From Paralvinella palmiformis (lineage: Eukaryota; Annelida; Polychaeta; Terebellida; Alvinellidae): a DNA stretch of 64,000 nucleotides. Positions 1 through 14,217 of the stretch are shown piece after piece. The stretch lies in assembly GCA_025642065.1 (NCBI GenBank), contig JAODUP010000165.1, positions 1-64,000 of the forward strand, given 5' to 3'. The notes under the pieces were generated by a model, which was not told the DNA's origin, searched no databases, and saw only the letters and a list, made by a program, of their open reading frames with translations. Within the stretch, counting starts at the first letter, position 1. Every line of letters starts with the position of its first letter. Position numbers and translations under genes: made by a program.

Positions 1-1397
1 TCTACTTCCTGCGATTTAAAAGTGGTTTGGCAACTCGTTCCACAGCCTGGGGGATGATGCTCGGAAGGATCTCTCTCCGTACATTGCTGTATGGCTTCTT
101 GGTACCATCAAAAGTGAATAGGACTCAGATCGGAGAATTCTCACTGGTATATATGTTTCGATGAGATCGCTTAGATATACTGGTGTTGTTCCATTCAGTA
201 CTTTGAATGTATGAAACAGGATATTGTACAGTGATCTGAAACGTACAACAAGCCAGTATAGCTGGAATACAACTAATGTTATATTTTACCTTTTGCGAGT
301 GCGTCTCACCAGACGTGAGGAACAGTTTTGCACTCGCTGTAGGTGAATTGTCAGTGAGAGGGGGATATTATATAACAATGCATTGTCATAGTCCAAACGA
401 GAAGTAATAAGGTATTAGACTAAAGTTTTGCATCTCTCATCATTTATGTACTTACGAATAAATCCTATATTTATTTCTTCTTTGATAATAACAGATCTTA
501 CATATAGAATTCACCTGCTTCTCTACTCTAGGGTATTATCTAATATAAGCTCTAGATGTTTTAGACATGGAATATTTTATATAAATGGATCCTACCTGAA
601 TGTGAAGATTCTCAGTTTTCGTTACATGTTGCTTTGGTGAAAAAAACTAAGAATTATGTTTGTCCTTATTCAATTTCAGCATGTTGTTATTTATCCATGT
701 ACTTATGTCTGCAATAAAAGTTTCAATTGAAGATGAACTATCATCTCATTTATTACATGACTTCAAGGTCATGTAAACTGGTGTATCATCGGCATAACAA
801 TGCTATTTAATATTATACCGTTTAATAATTTCACTAACTATTTGGTCCTAATACCGATCCTTGTTGTAAACAAAAAAGAAGACCTACATCTGGCGATGTT
901 TTATTGCCCACTGAAACACAATGAGTTCTGTTGGCGAGTTTCGACTTTACCCAAATTTAAGTTTTTTCCTTGATTCCAAAGAAAACTTCTAAACGCTTCA
1001 ATAGAATTGGGTGATCAATTATGTTAGAGATGAAAGGAAGGCTAGAACTAGGACAATAATTCTTCATCTCTTCCCTATCCAAACGAGGTCACTTAAGCAG
1101 AGGGGTTATGATGGTTCATTTCAAACACAACGGCAACAATGATTCATCCAATGTCTGTTAACAGCAGTAGAAGTTGATCCACGCATTTCTTCAAAAGCCA
1201 AATGGGCAGTGGATCCAAGTGACAAGACTTGTTCAGAGACTTGATTATTATATCCTCGGATCCGTCTCGAAACATTTCGAGCATATTTCCATTAAACATA
1301 ATATCTGCATCCATGGAAATATCGTTGGTAGTATTTGGGGTATCCGAAATTATCTTATTCCTGATGATTGTTGCTTTTTTCATGAAGTAAATGCTGA
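1..1397. repeat. Left arm of a large inverted repeat
   Basis: Position 1 pairs with 5408 and position 1397 with 4012; the coordinate sum (5409) is the same at both ends, so the arms have no net insertion or deletion over 1,397 bp. By eye only scattered substitutions separate them, for example near 572-580 and 801. Homology stops sharply at 1397/4012. The arm continues past the window edge on the left, since the right-hand copy goes on beyond 5408. Confidence 0.95.
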
Positions 1398-1795
1398 ACT
1401 TGCACGCCAGGAGTTCACCAGAAGTAAAATGTGGAAGATTTACATTTGAGTTAGTTCCCATCAAGTTCTTAGTTAATTTGAAAAGTTTCTTTTGATCTAT
1501 TCCACATTCCATTATCTTTGTGGAATAGAAACAGTTCTTTTCATCGAAGAGTAGTGTATTACATTTTCTACATATATCCCTGTATATTTCAAAGTGCACC
1601 ATTAAGGAATTTCGGTGCCAGGTTCTCTTTACTTTCCTCCGAATGTTCTTAGCAGATCTGAGTTTATCGGAGTAACAAGGAGTTTCTGGTCTCAACATGA
1701 TGATTAGTTTTTTAACACGATGGAGCATAGTTGTTAATGATACTCTGGACACTTTTGTTATGCGCTTCTACCAGCTCGTAAACTGATCCCTCATA
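1..1795 (-). mobile_element. Non-LTR retrotransposon (LINE A) copy 1, reverse transcriptase part
   Basis: The minus strand reads as the pre-RT and RT region of a Jockey/CR1-type LINE. The longest open piece (1144-1752) holds a basic segment, then a motif ending in LDPLPIWLLKKCVDQLL, typical of the start of LINE RT domains. Towards position 1 the RT catalytic region and the C-terminal part follow in broken frames. Beyond 1752 the same element is readable to about 1795 in another frame. The 3' end lies outside the window. Positions 1-1397 match 4012-5408 in reverse. The element is dead by frameshifts and stops. Clade is uncertain. Confidence 0.85.
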
Positions 1796-2103
1796 ATTAC
1801 TTTAATATTTATGCCACGATATGTTCTTCAAAATATATTTTTCTTAAAATAATTCTTAGAAATAGTAATTATCATACCAACATATATTTCAAATGTCAAA
1901 GGCAATTACCATAGCTGTTCTGAAAAACAAACAAAAACCCCAACAAGAAGCTTAACTATAATCTTTATAAAGTATACTGAGTAAAAGCATTAGCTTGCTT
2001 CTCAAATTGCATCACAATGTTCCTTCGCTATTAAATTTTTTTTCAATCCAAATGCCTCAATCGCAAACATCCCATTAACATAATATTAACATATTATATA
2101 GTA

Positions 2104-4011
<1,908 letters not shown>

Positions 4012-5408
4012 TCAGCATTTACTTCATGAAAAAAGCAACAATCATCAGGAATAAGATAATTTCGGATACCCCAAATACTACCAACGATATTTCCATGGAT
4101 GCAGATATTATATTTAATGGAAATATGCTCGAAATGTTTCGAGACGGATCCGAGGATATAATAATCAAGTCTCTGAACAAGTCTTGTCACTTGGATCCAC
4201 TGCCCATTTGGCTTTTGAAGAAATGCGTGGATCAACTTCTACTGCTGTTAACAGACATTGGATGAATCATTGTTGCCGTTGTGTTTGAAATGAACCATCA
4301 TAACCCCTCTGCTTAAGTGACCTCGTTTGGATAGGGAAGAGATGAAGAATTATTGTCCTAGTTCTAGCCTTCCTTTCATCTCTAACATAATTGATCACCC
4401 AATTCTATTGAAGCGTTTAGAAGTTTTCTTTGGAATCAAGGAAAAAACTTAAATTTGGGTAAAGTCGAAACTCGCCAACAGAACTCATTGTGTTTCAGTG
4501 GGCAATAAAACATCGCCAGATGTAGGTCTTCTTTTTTGTTTACAACAAGGATCGGTATTAGGACCAAATAGTTAGTGAAATTATTAAACGGTATAATATT
4601 AAATAACATTGTTATGCCGATGATACACCAGTTTACATGACCTTGAAGTCATGTAATAAATGAGATGATAGTTCATCTTCAATTGAAACTTTTATTGCAG
4701 ACATAAGTACATGGATAAATAACAACATGCTGAAATTGAATAAGGACAAACATAATTCTTAGTTTTTTTCACCAAAGCAACATGTAACGAAAACTGAGAA
4801 TCTTCACATTCAGGTAGGATTCAGTTATATAAAATATTCCATGTCTAAAACATCTAGAGCTTATATTAGATAATACCCTAGAGTAGAGAAGCAGGTGAAT
4901 TCTATATGTAAGATCTGTTATTATCAAAGAAGAAATAAATATAGGATTTATTCGTAAGTACATAAATGATGAGAGATGCAAAACTTTAGTCTAATACCTT
5001 ATTACTTCTCGTTTGGACTATGACAATGCATTGTTATATAATATCCCCCTCTCACTGACAATTCACCTACAGCGAGTGCAAAACTGTTCCTCACGTCTGG
5101 TGAGACGCACTCGCAAAAGGTAAAATATAACATTAGTTGTATTCCAGCTATACTGGCTTGTTGTACGTTTCAGATCACTGTACAATATCCTGTTTCATAC
5201 ATTCAAAGTACTGAATGGAACAACACCAGTATATCTAAGCGATCTCATCGAAACATATATACCAGTGAGAATTCTCCGATCTGAGTCCTATTCACTTTTG
5301 ATGGTACCAAGAAGCCATACAGCAATGTACGGAGAGAGATCCTTCCGAGCATCATCCCCCAGGCTGTGGAACGAGTTGCCAAACCACTTTTAAATCGCAG
5401 GAAGTAGA
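4012..5408. repeat. Right arm of the large inverted repeat
   Basis: Reverse complement of 1-1397 without net length change. The 2,614-bp spacer (1398-4011) is not repeated. Either two separate insertions of nearly identical LINE copies or an inverted duplication could give this structure. Confidence 0.95.
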
Positions 5409-5610
5409 GACATATTTTGTAAGGTTCCTAAAACCCATTTAATTAAATTGTCGTATGTATAATATTAAATCGATTTATTATATACGAACTGTATTTGATC
5501 TGTATGAGCTCAGAATATGTTTTAATTGTGTTTTAAATGTTAAACGCCTTAGAGCATTTTCGGTTGAATAAGGTGCTGTATAAAATACTACTATTACTAT
5601 ATACTATAAG
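4012..5610 (+). mobile_element. LINE A copy 2, 5'-truncated
   Basis: Plus-strand copy of the element at 1-1795. It starts abruptly at 4012 within the RT region (LDPLPIWLLKKCVDQLL near 4190-4240). It contains the RT catalytic YADD at 4612-4623 followed by TPVY, and a C-terminal part in which RNA-binding and thumb-like segments are readable in several frames to about 5400. The tail after 5540 has a GCC..GGTGCTGTATAAAA sequence and short ACT/ATT repeats, as at the 3' end of CR1/L2-like LINEs. Several frameshifts; non-functional. 5' truncation is usual for LINE copies. Confidence 0.85.
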
Positions 5611-6355
5611 GTGGAGTATTCTACTTGTAATTAATCTGTGGATTTGTTCATAAATAATAATAATAAAATCCCCCGAATTTCAGTTAAAAAAATAGTGCTG
5701 AAAAATTTCATATTAGTTTATCATCGAGCTAATTATACAGCAGCAAGACAATTGATTTATATTGTTTTAAATGACTCCTTAGAAAATGAACGAACATATA
5801 AATGACAAACAATAAAAACAAAGATTTTAATCATGACGTTGATGATGATGAGATGGTGATGAGAAGGAAGAGGATAAAAATAATAATAATAATATTAATC
5901 ATAATATTAATCATAATATTAATAATAATAATAATTTAAAATTATGTCGAAACCATTGATCTGTAGTGGTTTGTATCATGATTTGAATCATTTGATATAC
6001 ACCACACAACCTTGCTTTTAGTGCATGCATGTTATTTACGAGAATAAGTTTCATTATTTTATCATTATTATATAAAACAATAAAGTCTAGTTGGTTTATG
6101 TACTCAATATGACAATAATATATTGCCTTTGTTATTTATTTTGTCATTAAGGTATACATAATTAAATATTCATCACAAGGCTATTTCAAAACAACTCTGC
6201 AATAATATTCAATTTTTCATGTTGAATCATGATATATTGTGAATGCCAGTAAGTTCCATACACCAATATAATGCAGGTATAGCACAAAATATACATTTTG
6301 TTCAATCATTCCATACCAAAGATATTTTCAGACAGATTTCCAGAAAAAATGCTAC
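5611..6355. other. AT-rich DNA with (AAT)n, no gene seen
   Basis: Contains an imperfect AAT/AATATT run at about 5877-5935. No coding pattern or transposon ends recognised. Confidence 0.6.
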
Positions 6356-6364
6356 ATACCATTT

Positions 6365-6775
6365 TCACTCAACCCCCTCACCTACTCAACCAACATCCAC
6401 TCACCAACTCACTTACTCACTCATTTAATCACTCATTCACTTAATCATTAACCAAATAACTCAATCACATACTCAGTTTCTCAATCATCCAATCACACAA
6501 TATTTCACCCACTCGCCCTATCACACACTCACTGACTCACTTACTCATTCACTTACCCATTCAATGAATCATTCACTCACTAACTAGATTAGTCACTCAC
6601 TGAATCATTCACTCACTAACTCAATTAATCAATCATTCACTCAGTCACATACTCACTCAGTACTTTTATGACATAAACTAATCACCCATTCTCTAACGTA
6701 CCTATTATCTCACTCACTCGTACATTAACTCAGTCAAACACTGTCTCAGTCATTCACTGACTCACTCAGATCAAA
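6365..6775. repeat. Degenerate TCAC/TCAT tetranucleotide satellite
   Basis: More than 400 bp built from variants of CACTCACT, AATCATTCACT and CTCAATCA. The unit is 4 bp with higher-order blocks. Open frame 6243-6428 runs into it and is not a gene. Confidence 0.85.
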
Positions 6776-7599
6776 ATAACATGATTAATATCTGACTTGG
6801 AAACTCATTTTTAGCTTCAAATCTCAGTATGTAAGGAATTAATATTGATGGATTTTATTTAAAAAGAGCCCAATAACCATTTTCCTCTGTTAAATTACAC
6901 ACGAAACATTTTATCACCATGTTGTCGCCAAGGAGATGATTAAAGAATGATAATTGAGCATTTGGTTGTGAGTAATAATTTAAAATCATAGGATAAGGGA
7001 TTTGATGTTTTGCCTTTAATAAATGAACGGGCATAACCGAAAATGTGCTAGTTTTTTCCTATAAAATAACTATTTACTTAAAGAAGTATTACCAATGTAA
7101 TTTGCATACCTATCTCTATGCGATTTATTATTTGTTCTATTTCAAATAAAGCTATGGAGAAGATGGAATGAAGATAATTAGCGTGGCAATAGTAACATGG
7201 CTATTTTACACATTACATTCTTTATTCCAATTATATTAATGGCATTTCGGATGTGCAGATGGGCTTTCTAATATAATTAATACGCTAACAATTTGTGGTC
7301 TAATAAAATCAGTTCAATTGCCACACATTTCTTTCTGTATCAGCAATGCTACGTCAACACATATGAAGTAATCAGTTGTGTGGCAAATCCAGCAAATAAT
7401 GATATAGTTAATATTCAAAAGGAAAATATTTTGCATTGTAGTGATGTTAGTACAAGTAAAACTTTGATATTTTCTGTACAAAGAATGGTTTAATATGTTT
7501 GAATGACCGGTTTTCTGGCATACCACTGAATCAACTTTTCTGCAAGTCATTTTAATATTTTGAAGAAGATCAATGCATGTTTAATATTTGGTGACATTT
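6776..7599. other. No gene recognised
   Basis: AT-rich unique-looking DNA. The overlapping open frames around 7293-7550 on both strands lack motifs and splice context. Confidence 0.5.
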
Positions 7600-7755
7600 T
7601 ATAATAATGATGATGATGATGATGATGATGATAATGATTGATGTTTTACGGCCACTTTTGTGCATGTGATAGACTAAATGAGTCATGCGCTCTGCAAAGG
7701 TAATGAAACGAAGTCAAATAGGTAACAGCCTTTAGATATGCCCACGCGTGGTTCG

Positions 7756-7758
<3 letters not shown>
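7600..7758 (-). mobile_element. tRNA-derived SINE fragment (family 1)
   Basis: The segment with GTTTTACGGCCACTTTTGTG followed by the CTTTAGATATGCCCACGC stretch matches copies at 41035-41203 and 56160-56335. Read on the minus strand, the body ends in an ATC repeat tail (GAT repeat at 7600-7632 on +). The tRNA-like head is truncated here; only the last part near the box-B-like CGTGGTTCGA (7748-7757) remains. Confidence 0.7.
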
Positions 7759-7803
<45 letters not shown>

Positions 7804-7804
7804 G
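7757..7804. repeat. (ATT)n microsatellite
   Basis: About 15 uninterrupted ATT units directly beside the SINE fragment. Confidence 0.95.
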
Positions 7805-8839
7805 AACCTTTTTTGGGATTTTTGTTGTTTTTTGTATTGTTAATTTAAAATATAATTTAAATACCTTTTTGCGACATGTGTATCCGCTAGTACAATTGTT
7901 AAGGTGATAATCGACATCTTTATCATCGTCAGCATGATCACCAACGTTTTCATCGTGATCATCACATCGTCTTCATAATTTTCAACATATCCACTACCAT
8001 CACAATGGCCATCACTTTCATGGCCATCAGCATGTATATTCTATTGTTTTTTTATCGCTTTACTAATTTAATGAAATAATTACACCCGAGAAGGTTTTTA
8101 CCTTATTAAGCATTGATTAATGTCAACATTCAACAGATAATATCATCAATCAAGTATAAACTTGCCTTATTATGCAACTCTTAGACGAGAGAGGGTTACA
8201 ATCTATTTTTATCCTGGAACCATGACGTTATCTCAAACAGTTCTAATCATCTTCTGTCGAAATAGTAATCTTCTGGGTATTATTTCTATTATCGTATTAT
8301 CGACTCGGGACATATTTGAACCCAACTCCTCGTCTGACAAACATCATGTTTGATCTCGCTTCACAATTTGAGTTCAAAGAAGGGCACCCCCCCCCCCTTA
8401 AAAATTATTTTTTTTGTAAATGATCTTAATATTTGTTTCGGTGATATCTGGACTTCTATTTGACTTAAAATGTCACGTATTTAACATAAAAATACATATT
8501 TTGCTTCAAGATATACACTGATGAGGGAATATATTATATTGTATGTCAGTCCATCCGCAGTCGCCACCCAAACCTAATTAATATAGTAGCTTTTGTTTGT
8601 ATCACAGATCACAGTTAGCCTACTATTTAGTTTGATAAGTACATTTATATTCTAATTTTATGTTCTGATACCGTCCAGATATTCGAAACCAATGTTTTAG
8701 ATAGACCTCGAAGCGCAGAAGATTATGTTTCTAATAGAGTAATTAAACAAAGATGATCATACGCCTGTTCTGGATCTCCGAATTATGGAATAGGACAATA
8801 TCTGATTTGCATCACAATTGGGGGGTGCTGTTTTGTTTT
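7805..8839. other. No gene recognised
   Basis: Contains a TCATCATCG-rich stretch near 7910-8030 and a C-run at 8386-8397. No coding signal. Confidence 0.5.
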
Positions 8840-9300
8840 TGAATTTGTTAATGTTGTTGTTGTTTATTAGTGTTTGTTTTGTTGTTGCTGTCGTTGCAGG
8901 TGCTGTTTTGTTTTTTGTAGTTGTTACTGTTGCTGTTGTTTATTAGTGTTTGTGTTGTTGTTGCTGTCGTTGCCGGTGCTGTTTTGTTTTTTGTAGTTGT
9001 TACTGTTGTTGTTGTTTATTAGTGTTTGTGTTGTTGTTGCTATCGTTGCCGGTGCTGTTTTGTTTTTGTATTTGTTAATGTTTTGTTGTTGTTGTTTATT
9101 GTTTTAGTTTTGTCGTTATTGCTGTTGTCGTCGTTGTTAGTGTTATTGTTGTTGCTGTCGGGTGTTTTGTTGTTGTTAGTTGTTTGTGTTTGTGTTGTTG
9201 TTCCCGGTGCTGTTGTTTTGTAGTTGTTACTGTTTTATTTTTGTTTATTGTTTTCTTTTTGTCGTAGTCGTTGTTGTTGTTGTTGTGAGTATTATCCGTT
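8840..9300. repeat. TTG-rich minisatellite, 76-bp unit
   Basis: The word TTTATTAGTGTTTGT recurs at 8863, 8939 and 9015, a constant 76-bp spacing, with CTGTCGTTGC..GGTGCTGTTTTG between. It decays into irregular TTG/GTC repeats up to about 9300. The open frames on both strands are repeat-encoded. Confidence 0.9.
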
Positions 9301-9339
9301 TTTATCTTTCTTATCTTTGACGTCGTCGCCTTGTTAAAA

Positions 9340-9503
9340 TTATTACACCTACCATAACAATAACATCTAACATCACCACCAGTACTATTACTACTACTTT
9401 TTACTGTTATTACTACCAATCATTATACTACTACTGATACTACTACTACCACTAATAATAATATCAGAATTATCATTGCTACACTATTAATGTTGTTATA
9501 ATA

Positions 9504-9534
<31 letters not shown>

Positions 9535-9551
9535 TATTATTATTATTATAA
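9340..9551. repeat. ACT/ATT-rich simple repeat
   Basis: Imperfect trinucleotides (ACT, AAT) pass into a clean ATT run at about 9498-9550, ending 40 bp before a collagen-like exon. Confidence 0.85.
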
Positions 9552-9589
9552 GCAACTAAATCAACAATTACTGTCATTAAGGTTTGCAG

Positions 9590-9643
9590 TATGCGAGAGG
9601 TGAAGGTCAAGAAACAGGTCCTACTGGATCAACAGGACAGACA
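9590..9643 (+). pseudogene. Collagen-like Gly-X-Y exon (54 bp)
   Basis: Between an acceptor (GGTTTGCAG) and a donor (GTAGGT) lie exactly 54 bp in phase 0, the classical length of a fibrillar collagen exon. The translation has triplets GPT, GST and GQT at its end, but Tyr and Gln sit where Gly should be in the first and third triplets. Collagen helices need Gly at every third residue, so this copy is probably decayed. The next exon-like piece is at 10735. Confidence 0.5.
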
Positions 9644-9650
9644 GTAGGTT

Positions 9651-10734
9651 ATCAATACACCTTTACTCCGCCTGTTATAGTGATAACAACCAACAATTAT
9701 CATTGGAAGATTCTACAATAAGGTCGTCTTAATTAAATTGGCTATCAAAATTGTTGAATACCGCCAAATCAGTTTTATATATATATATTGAAAATAACTC
9801 ACACGGTCACGTTATGTTCTGGATCACTCTGATGTATAATTGCAGTAGCCAGAAACACCGCGTTGTCGCTCAATGTCGATGCTTCTATGTGTAGAATATT
9901 ATGCTTTCATTTATACGAGTAAGCCAGAAACCGACTTGTAATCTAGCATTTTATCGTATATTCTAACAGTTTCCGGTTTAAAGCCAGTCAGTATAGTAAC
10001 AATGAATGCTCTTTAATGTTTAATTTACTAATTATATCGTTATTATAACATTTATACCTCTCCCTAAAATGGCGTAATTCCGAAGACACGAGAAGTACTT
10101 GGTGTACTTGGGCACAATGTGTAGGCAATTCAATAGGAAGCTAAAATATGTCGCATTTACTAGATCGATGATCCAGTACTGACCGCCCGATATAGTCTTA
10201 CATATGATGCAAGCCGGTTACAAACCTTTTCACCGATCGCAACCCACAACAGTAGTTTATTTGATTGCCACCAGGTGTCGTTCTAGTTTTTATCACCACG
10301 GTGTCCCAGTATCGCCACTGCAACCCTAACTAACAACAATCCTCATATCGGTCGACAACAACTTCGTAGGTTGTTTTGCTTTCACAAACCACGCAGCAAA
10401 GCTCTGCAGCTAATGAGTCATGTTTCGAGCTAAATTACTGATTCCCATAATTTCCAGGTTCGCATCCATTGAACCCCAGCACTAGTGAACTTTCTTCCAA
10501 TCACTGGTTAACGAACGCCATAACTTCTTACATGGCTGTGAGTGGTTGTCATTGTTTAATAGGCATGAACAATTATGAAATTTACATATTTCCTGTGGAC
10601 TTGTTAATCATATCAGACCATCTGTCTTAGGGAGTGGTTAAAGAGCATATTATCAAATATTTTCTACAAGGGATAGTTATTTCGATGATTCACCTCAGGT
10701 ATCAGCATGCGAGCACTTCATTTCTGTGTTTCAG
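9651..10734. other. Intron-like DNA between collagen-like exons
   Basis: No coding pattern seen. A TA run lies near 9778-9790. Confidence 0.4.
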
Positions 10735-10902
10735 ATTGGCGCCACCGGTTTACGGGGTCCCTGTGGTCGGATGGGTAACCTGGGTAGAAATGGACGTACT
10801 GGGGCAACCCAGGAAAACCTGCCCATTGGGGAATAACGGGTGTTACTGGCATGTCAGGTGGTACTGGAGCAACAGGTGCCACGGGAGGTATAGGTTCTAC
10901 AG
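10735..10902 (+). pseudogene. Collagen-like Gly-X-Y exon, frameshifted
   Basis: Starts after the acceptor TTTCTGTGTTTCAG and ends before donor GTAGGT. The first half reads GATGLRGPCGRMGNLGRNG, a run of Gly-X-Y triplets. Near 10805-10830 the frame shifts, and the second half reads GVTGMSGGTGATGATGGIG in another frame. Threonine-rich triplets (GAT, GVT) are unusual for vertebrate collagens but common in collagen-like repeat proteins. The frameshift and a register slip make this a likely pseudogene. Confidence 0.6.
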
Positions 10903-11400
10903 GTAGGTGAACAACTAGATTAGCTCCTGGATAAGCCTAAAGACGTGAGTGCGCTCAGGACTATTAGAACGTTTGGGAAGCGACTGGCACAGAGAAGCAC
11001 TATTTGCAGGCAGTGTGTCAAAAAAGGTGGTTGGACCACTGAATGACTAGATATTTAAGAAGACCAAGCCAGTGCTATCAAAGGTGTGCCATGGACAGAG
11101 AGAACAGGAAATATGACCGGCTCTCGATGTAATGGCACCGGAATATTTCTCGGATAGTTTAGCTATTAGATAAGTTATACCAGTGAAACTGGTGAATTTT
11201 GTATATTATGTAATATAGATTTAATTTATATTAATATAAATTGATTATATTTAGTTATTTTGTATTTCTTGTATTTTCTTTTTAACTGCTTATTTGACGC
11301 CCTATATTATCGCCCGCTCCAGTGTTTCCCATAAGAACTCGGCTTGTGTATGTTTTGTTTTATTAAATTTTTTTGGTTTTTTAATTTCACTTATTTTATT
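10903..11400. other. Unassigned DNA, probably partly LINE B 5' UTR
   Basis: No open frame with motifs. The part from about 11280 leads into the first LINE B coding segment and may be its 5' untranslated region. Confidence 0.4.
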
Positions 11401-11412
11401 TCTATAATTATA

Positions 11413-12043
11413 ATGAATTATAGTAGAGATCAGTTGCTTGCATTACGACCCTATGGTGGTAATACCATTTGTTTAGCGATGCGCCCACGTAGTGGAAAGC
11501 ATCCAAGGCAGATTGGGTCTGATGCCAGTAATTTGATCACTATAATGGCACAGCTGTACAAAATGTAAGTATTAGTCTTATTAACTGTCAGTCGATCTGT
11601 AATAAATCTGATGAAATATCTGATGTTGTTAAGGATATGGATCTTGATGTTCTTGTCATTACAGAGACTTGGCTGACTGGTAATGCTTCAGACCAGAAAA
11701 TTGTTGGTGATGTGACTCCAGCTGGATATTCATTCCACCATGCAGCTCGGATTCACAGAAAAAGGTGGGGGAGTCGGCATTATTCTCCGTGATTCTGTGA
11801 AGTGTGAAACCCATTTGCGTTTTCAGGCTAAGTCTTTTGAAAATTACCAACTGACTTTTATATCTGGGGGGATAAGTGTTCGTGTAGCTATTATCTACTG
11901 ATTACACCCCACTAAGAAAAATGGCCTGAAAGCAGCAGATTTCTTCAAGGAATTTTCGGGATTTGTTGACTCTCTTGCTACCAACAGTGGTCATCTGTTG
12001 ATCTTAGGTGATTTCAATATACATTGAAATCTCTATGATAATA
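11413..12043 (+). pseudogene. LINE B N-terminus and APE-type endonuclease, truncated
   Basis: ATG at 11413 opens a 52-residue piece ending at 11568; the frame then shifts. From about 11564 an apurinic-endonuclease-like domain is readable: SLINCQSICNK, then ITETWLTG (catalytic Glu motif), KGGGVGIILRD, and LILGDFNIH near the end. Stops lie after VAIIY and after NIH. After GDFNIH the sequence jumps directly to the pre-RT region, so the C-terminal half of the endonuclease, with its SDH motif, is missing. Confidence 0.8.
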
Positions 12044-12045
12044 CA

Positions 12046-12741
12046 TTGAGAGACATTGTAGATCAACATGCACCTTTAAGGACAAAGGAAATGCCAAGCA
12101 GACCAATGCTTCCATGGTATAATAAGAACATAGAGGCTGCAAAGAGACACAGAAGGTATTGTGAGCGGCTGTGGATCAGGACCAGTTTGTGTGTTCATTT
12201 TGAAATGTTCAAGGTCAGTAAAATTCTTGTTAAAAATACCCTTGCCTCTGCTAAATATGAATATTATAATAAAAAGATCAAAACATCCAAGGGAAATCAA
12301 AGGACTGTTTTCAATGTTGTGAATAAAGTATTACATAAAAGTCAAGCTGTCATCCCAAATAATATCAACTCAGATAAAGATATGGCCCATTGTTTTAATA
12401 ACTTCTTCTGTCAAAACATATTAAATATACATAGTGGGTTCCATTCCAGCACCTTATCACAAGGTAAGCCATTGGTAGAAGAGTCCTGCATATCCATGAT
12501 GGATACATTTGAGCCTTTTACAGAGACTGATATCAGACAGTTGCTGAAAATGTCATCTAATGCTTTCTGTGCAGTTGACCCTATTCCTACATGGCTTGTA
12601 AAAGATTGTCTGGATGTTCTGATAAACCCAATTACAAATATAGTTAATAAATCATTATCTCTGGGTGTTTTCCCAAGATCTATGAAAGCTGCCCTTGTAA
12701 AACCATTAATAAAAAACACACTATGGACTGTAATATTCTAA
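12046..12741 (+). pseudogene. LINE B pre-RT region and start of reverse transcriptase
   Basis: 231 codons. A basic segment LPWYNKNIEAAKRHRRYCER is followed by a spacer and an AVDPIPTWLVKDCLDVL motif, the usual entry to the RT domain of this LINE group. The frame ends at 12741 and overlaps the next one (from 12723), marking a one-base frameshift before motif NHRPVSNL. Confidence 0.85.
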
Positions 12742-14075
12742 ACAATCACAGACCTGTTTCAAATCTTACATTTTTATCTAAAGTTATAGAAAAGGCAGTT
12801 GCTTTCCATCTAAACAAATATTTAATCAATAATAACCTTAATGAATCACTACAGTCTGCCTATAAAAGTGGTCACAGCACTGAAACAGCCTTGGTTCGAG
12901 TGAAAAATGATATTATGATGTCAATTGATCAAGGTAAGCCAGTAATACTTGTTCTTCTGGACCTGTCTGCTGCATTTGATACAGTTGACCATAATGTACT
13001 TTTCTCTAGGTTAAAAGACATGTTTGGTCTGTCAGGTAAAGTACTTGAATGGTTTAGATCCTATCTGGAACAACGCTCCCAGAGAGTGTCTGTTCATGGT
13101 ATTTTATCTGACATTCAGTTTTTGTTATCTGGTGTACCACAGGGTTCAGTTCTTGGTCCTCTGGTTTTCACAATGTATACCCGTCCTCTTGGGATCACTG
13201 CGCAGCGATATGGGGTTAAATATCACTTGTATGCTGATGACACACTGGATCCTGACAATGAGTTAAATTTCTCCTCTTCCTTGAAGAATTTAGAACATTG
13301 TATTGCTGATATTCGGCTATGGATGACTCAAAATCTTCTAAAACTAAATGATAATAAAACAAATATTTTATATTTGGCATCACCACATTGTGTTAAATCC
13401 CTAAAGACACCAGCATTACAGATGGGTGCATCTTCGATTACCCCTAATGGGTCAGTAACAAATCTAGGGGTTATTTTTGACCAATGTATTAACATGCATG
13501 AACATGTCACAGCAGTATGCCGAGCTGCCTACTACCATCTTAAGAACATCCACTGTTTAAAAGCATTCTTGACACAAGAATCACTTGTAACTGTAGTTCA
13601 TGCCTTTGTTACATCTCGTATAGACTATTGTAACTCCCTGTTATATGGCATATCTGATTATAACATTAATCGCCTTCAGCGAATTCAGAATAGTGCAACT
13701 CGCATTGTAACAAATACTAGAAAATATGATCGTATCACCCCAATTCTTCAAAAACTACATTGGCTACCTGTTAGACAGCGTATCCATTTTAAGATTCTGT
13801 TAATAACTTATAAATCTATTAATGCTATGGCGCCAGTATACCTGTGTGAACTGGTTTCCATTAGAAAGTCATCCCGAAAACTCAGGTCATCAAGTCAGAT
13901 ACTACTGCAGGTGCCAGTGTCTCGGCTCAAGTCATATGGTGATTGTGCGTTTAGTGTTGCAGCCCCCACTTTGTGGAATAAGTTGCCGGCAAATATTAGA
14001 AATGCGTCGTCTCTTGGAAATTTTAAGTCTCTTCTAAAAACACACCTATTTAAGGTCGCTTTCACAGATAAATAA
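12723..14075 (+). pseudogene. LINE B reverse transcriptase, main part
   Basis: 450 codons with RT blocks in order: NNHRPVSNLTFLSKVIEK, LNESLQSAYKSGHSTETAL, LDLSAAFDTVDHNVL (first catalytic Asp), SGVPQGSVLGPLVF, and HLYADDT with catalytic YADD at 13230-13241. Directly after YADDT a few residues normally present are missing, so the catalytic loop is shortened. The C-terminal portion (LHWLPVRQRIHFKILL, LWNKLPANIRNA) is complete to the stop. Function is unlikely given the upstream breaks. Confidence 0.9.
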
Positions 14076-14217
14076 TTATTATCTTTTAAATCATTACAGG
14101 GTTTTTGCAGACATTATTTGGGGTATTATTATATTACATATTATTTGTACAGCGCCTTTGAATGGCTCCTGCTAGTAAGGGCGCTTTATTAAATATACAT
14201 TATTATTATTATTATAA

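Larger units (their letters stand above)
11401..14217 (+). mobile_element. Non-LTR retrotransposon (LINE B), nearly full length, broken
   Basis: Order: short N-terminal frame (ATG 11413), APE-type endonuclease remnant, RT in two overlapping frames, 3' UTR, ATT tail (about 14199-14216). The last 70 bp read AGCGCC...GGGCGCTTTATTAAAT followed by ATT repeats, a hairpin-plus-microsatellite end typical of CR1/L2-like LINEs. A 3' fragment of the same family lies at 28091-28812 on minus. Inactivated by stops, a frameshift and two internal deletions. Confidence 0.9.

Noticed and set aside
6365..6775. CRISPR-like array
   Set aside because: The repeats are 4-bp units without spacers in a eukaryotic sequence.
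9026..9419. Open frames rich in Leu/Val (+) and Thr/Asn (-)
   Set aside because: By-products of TTG/GTC repeats with a 76-bp period.
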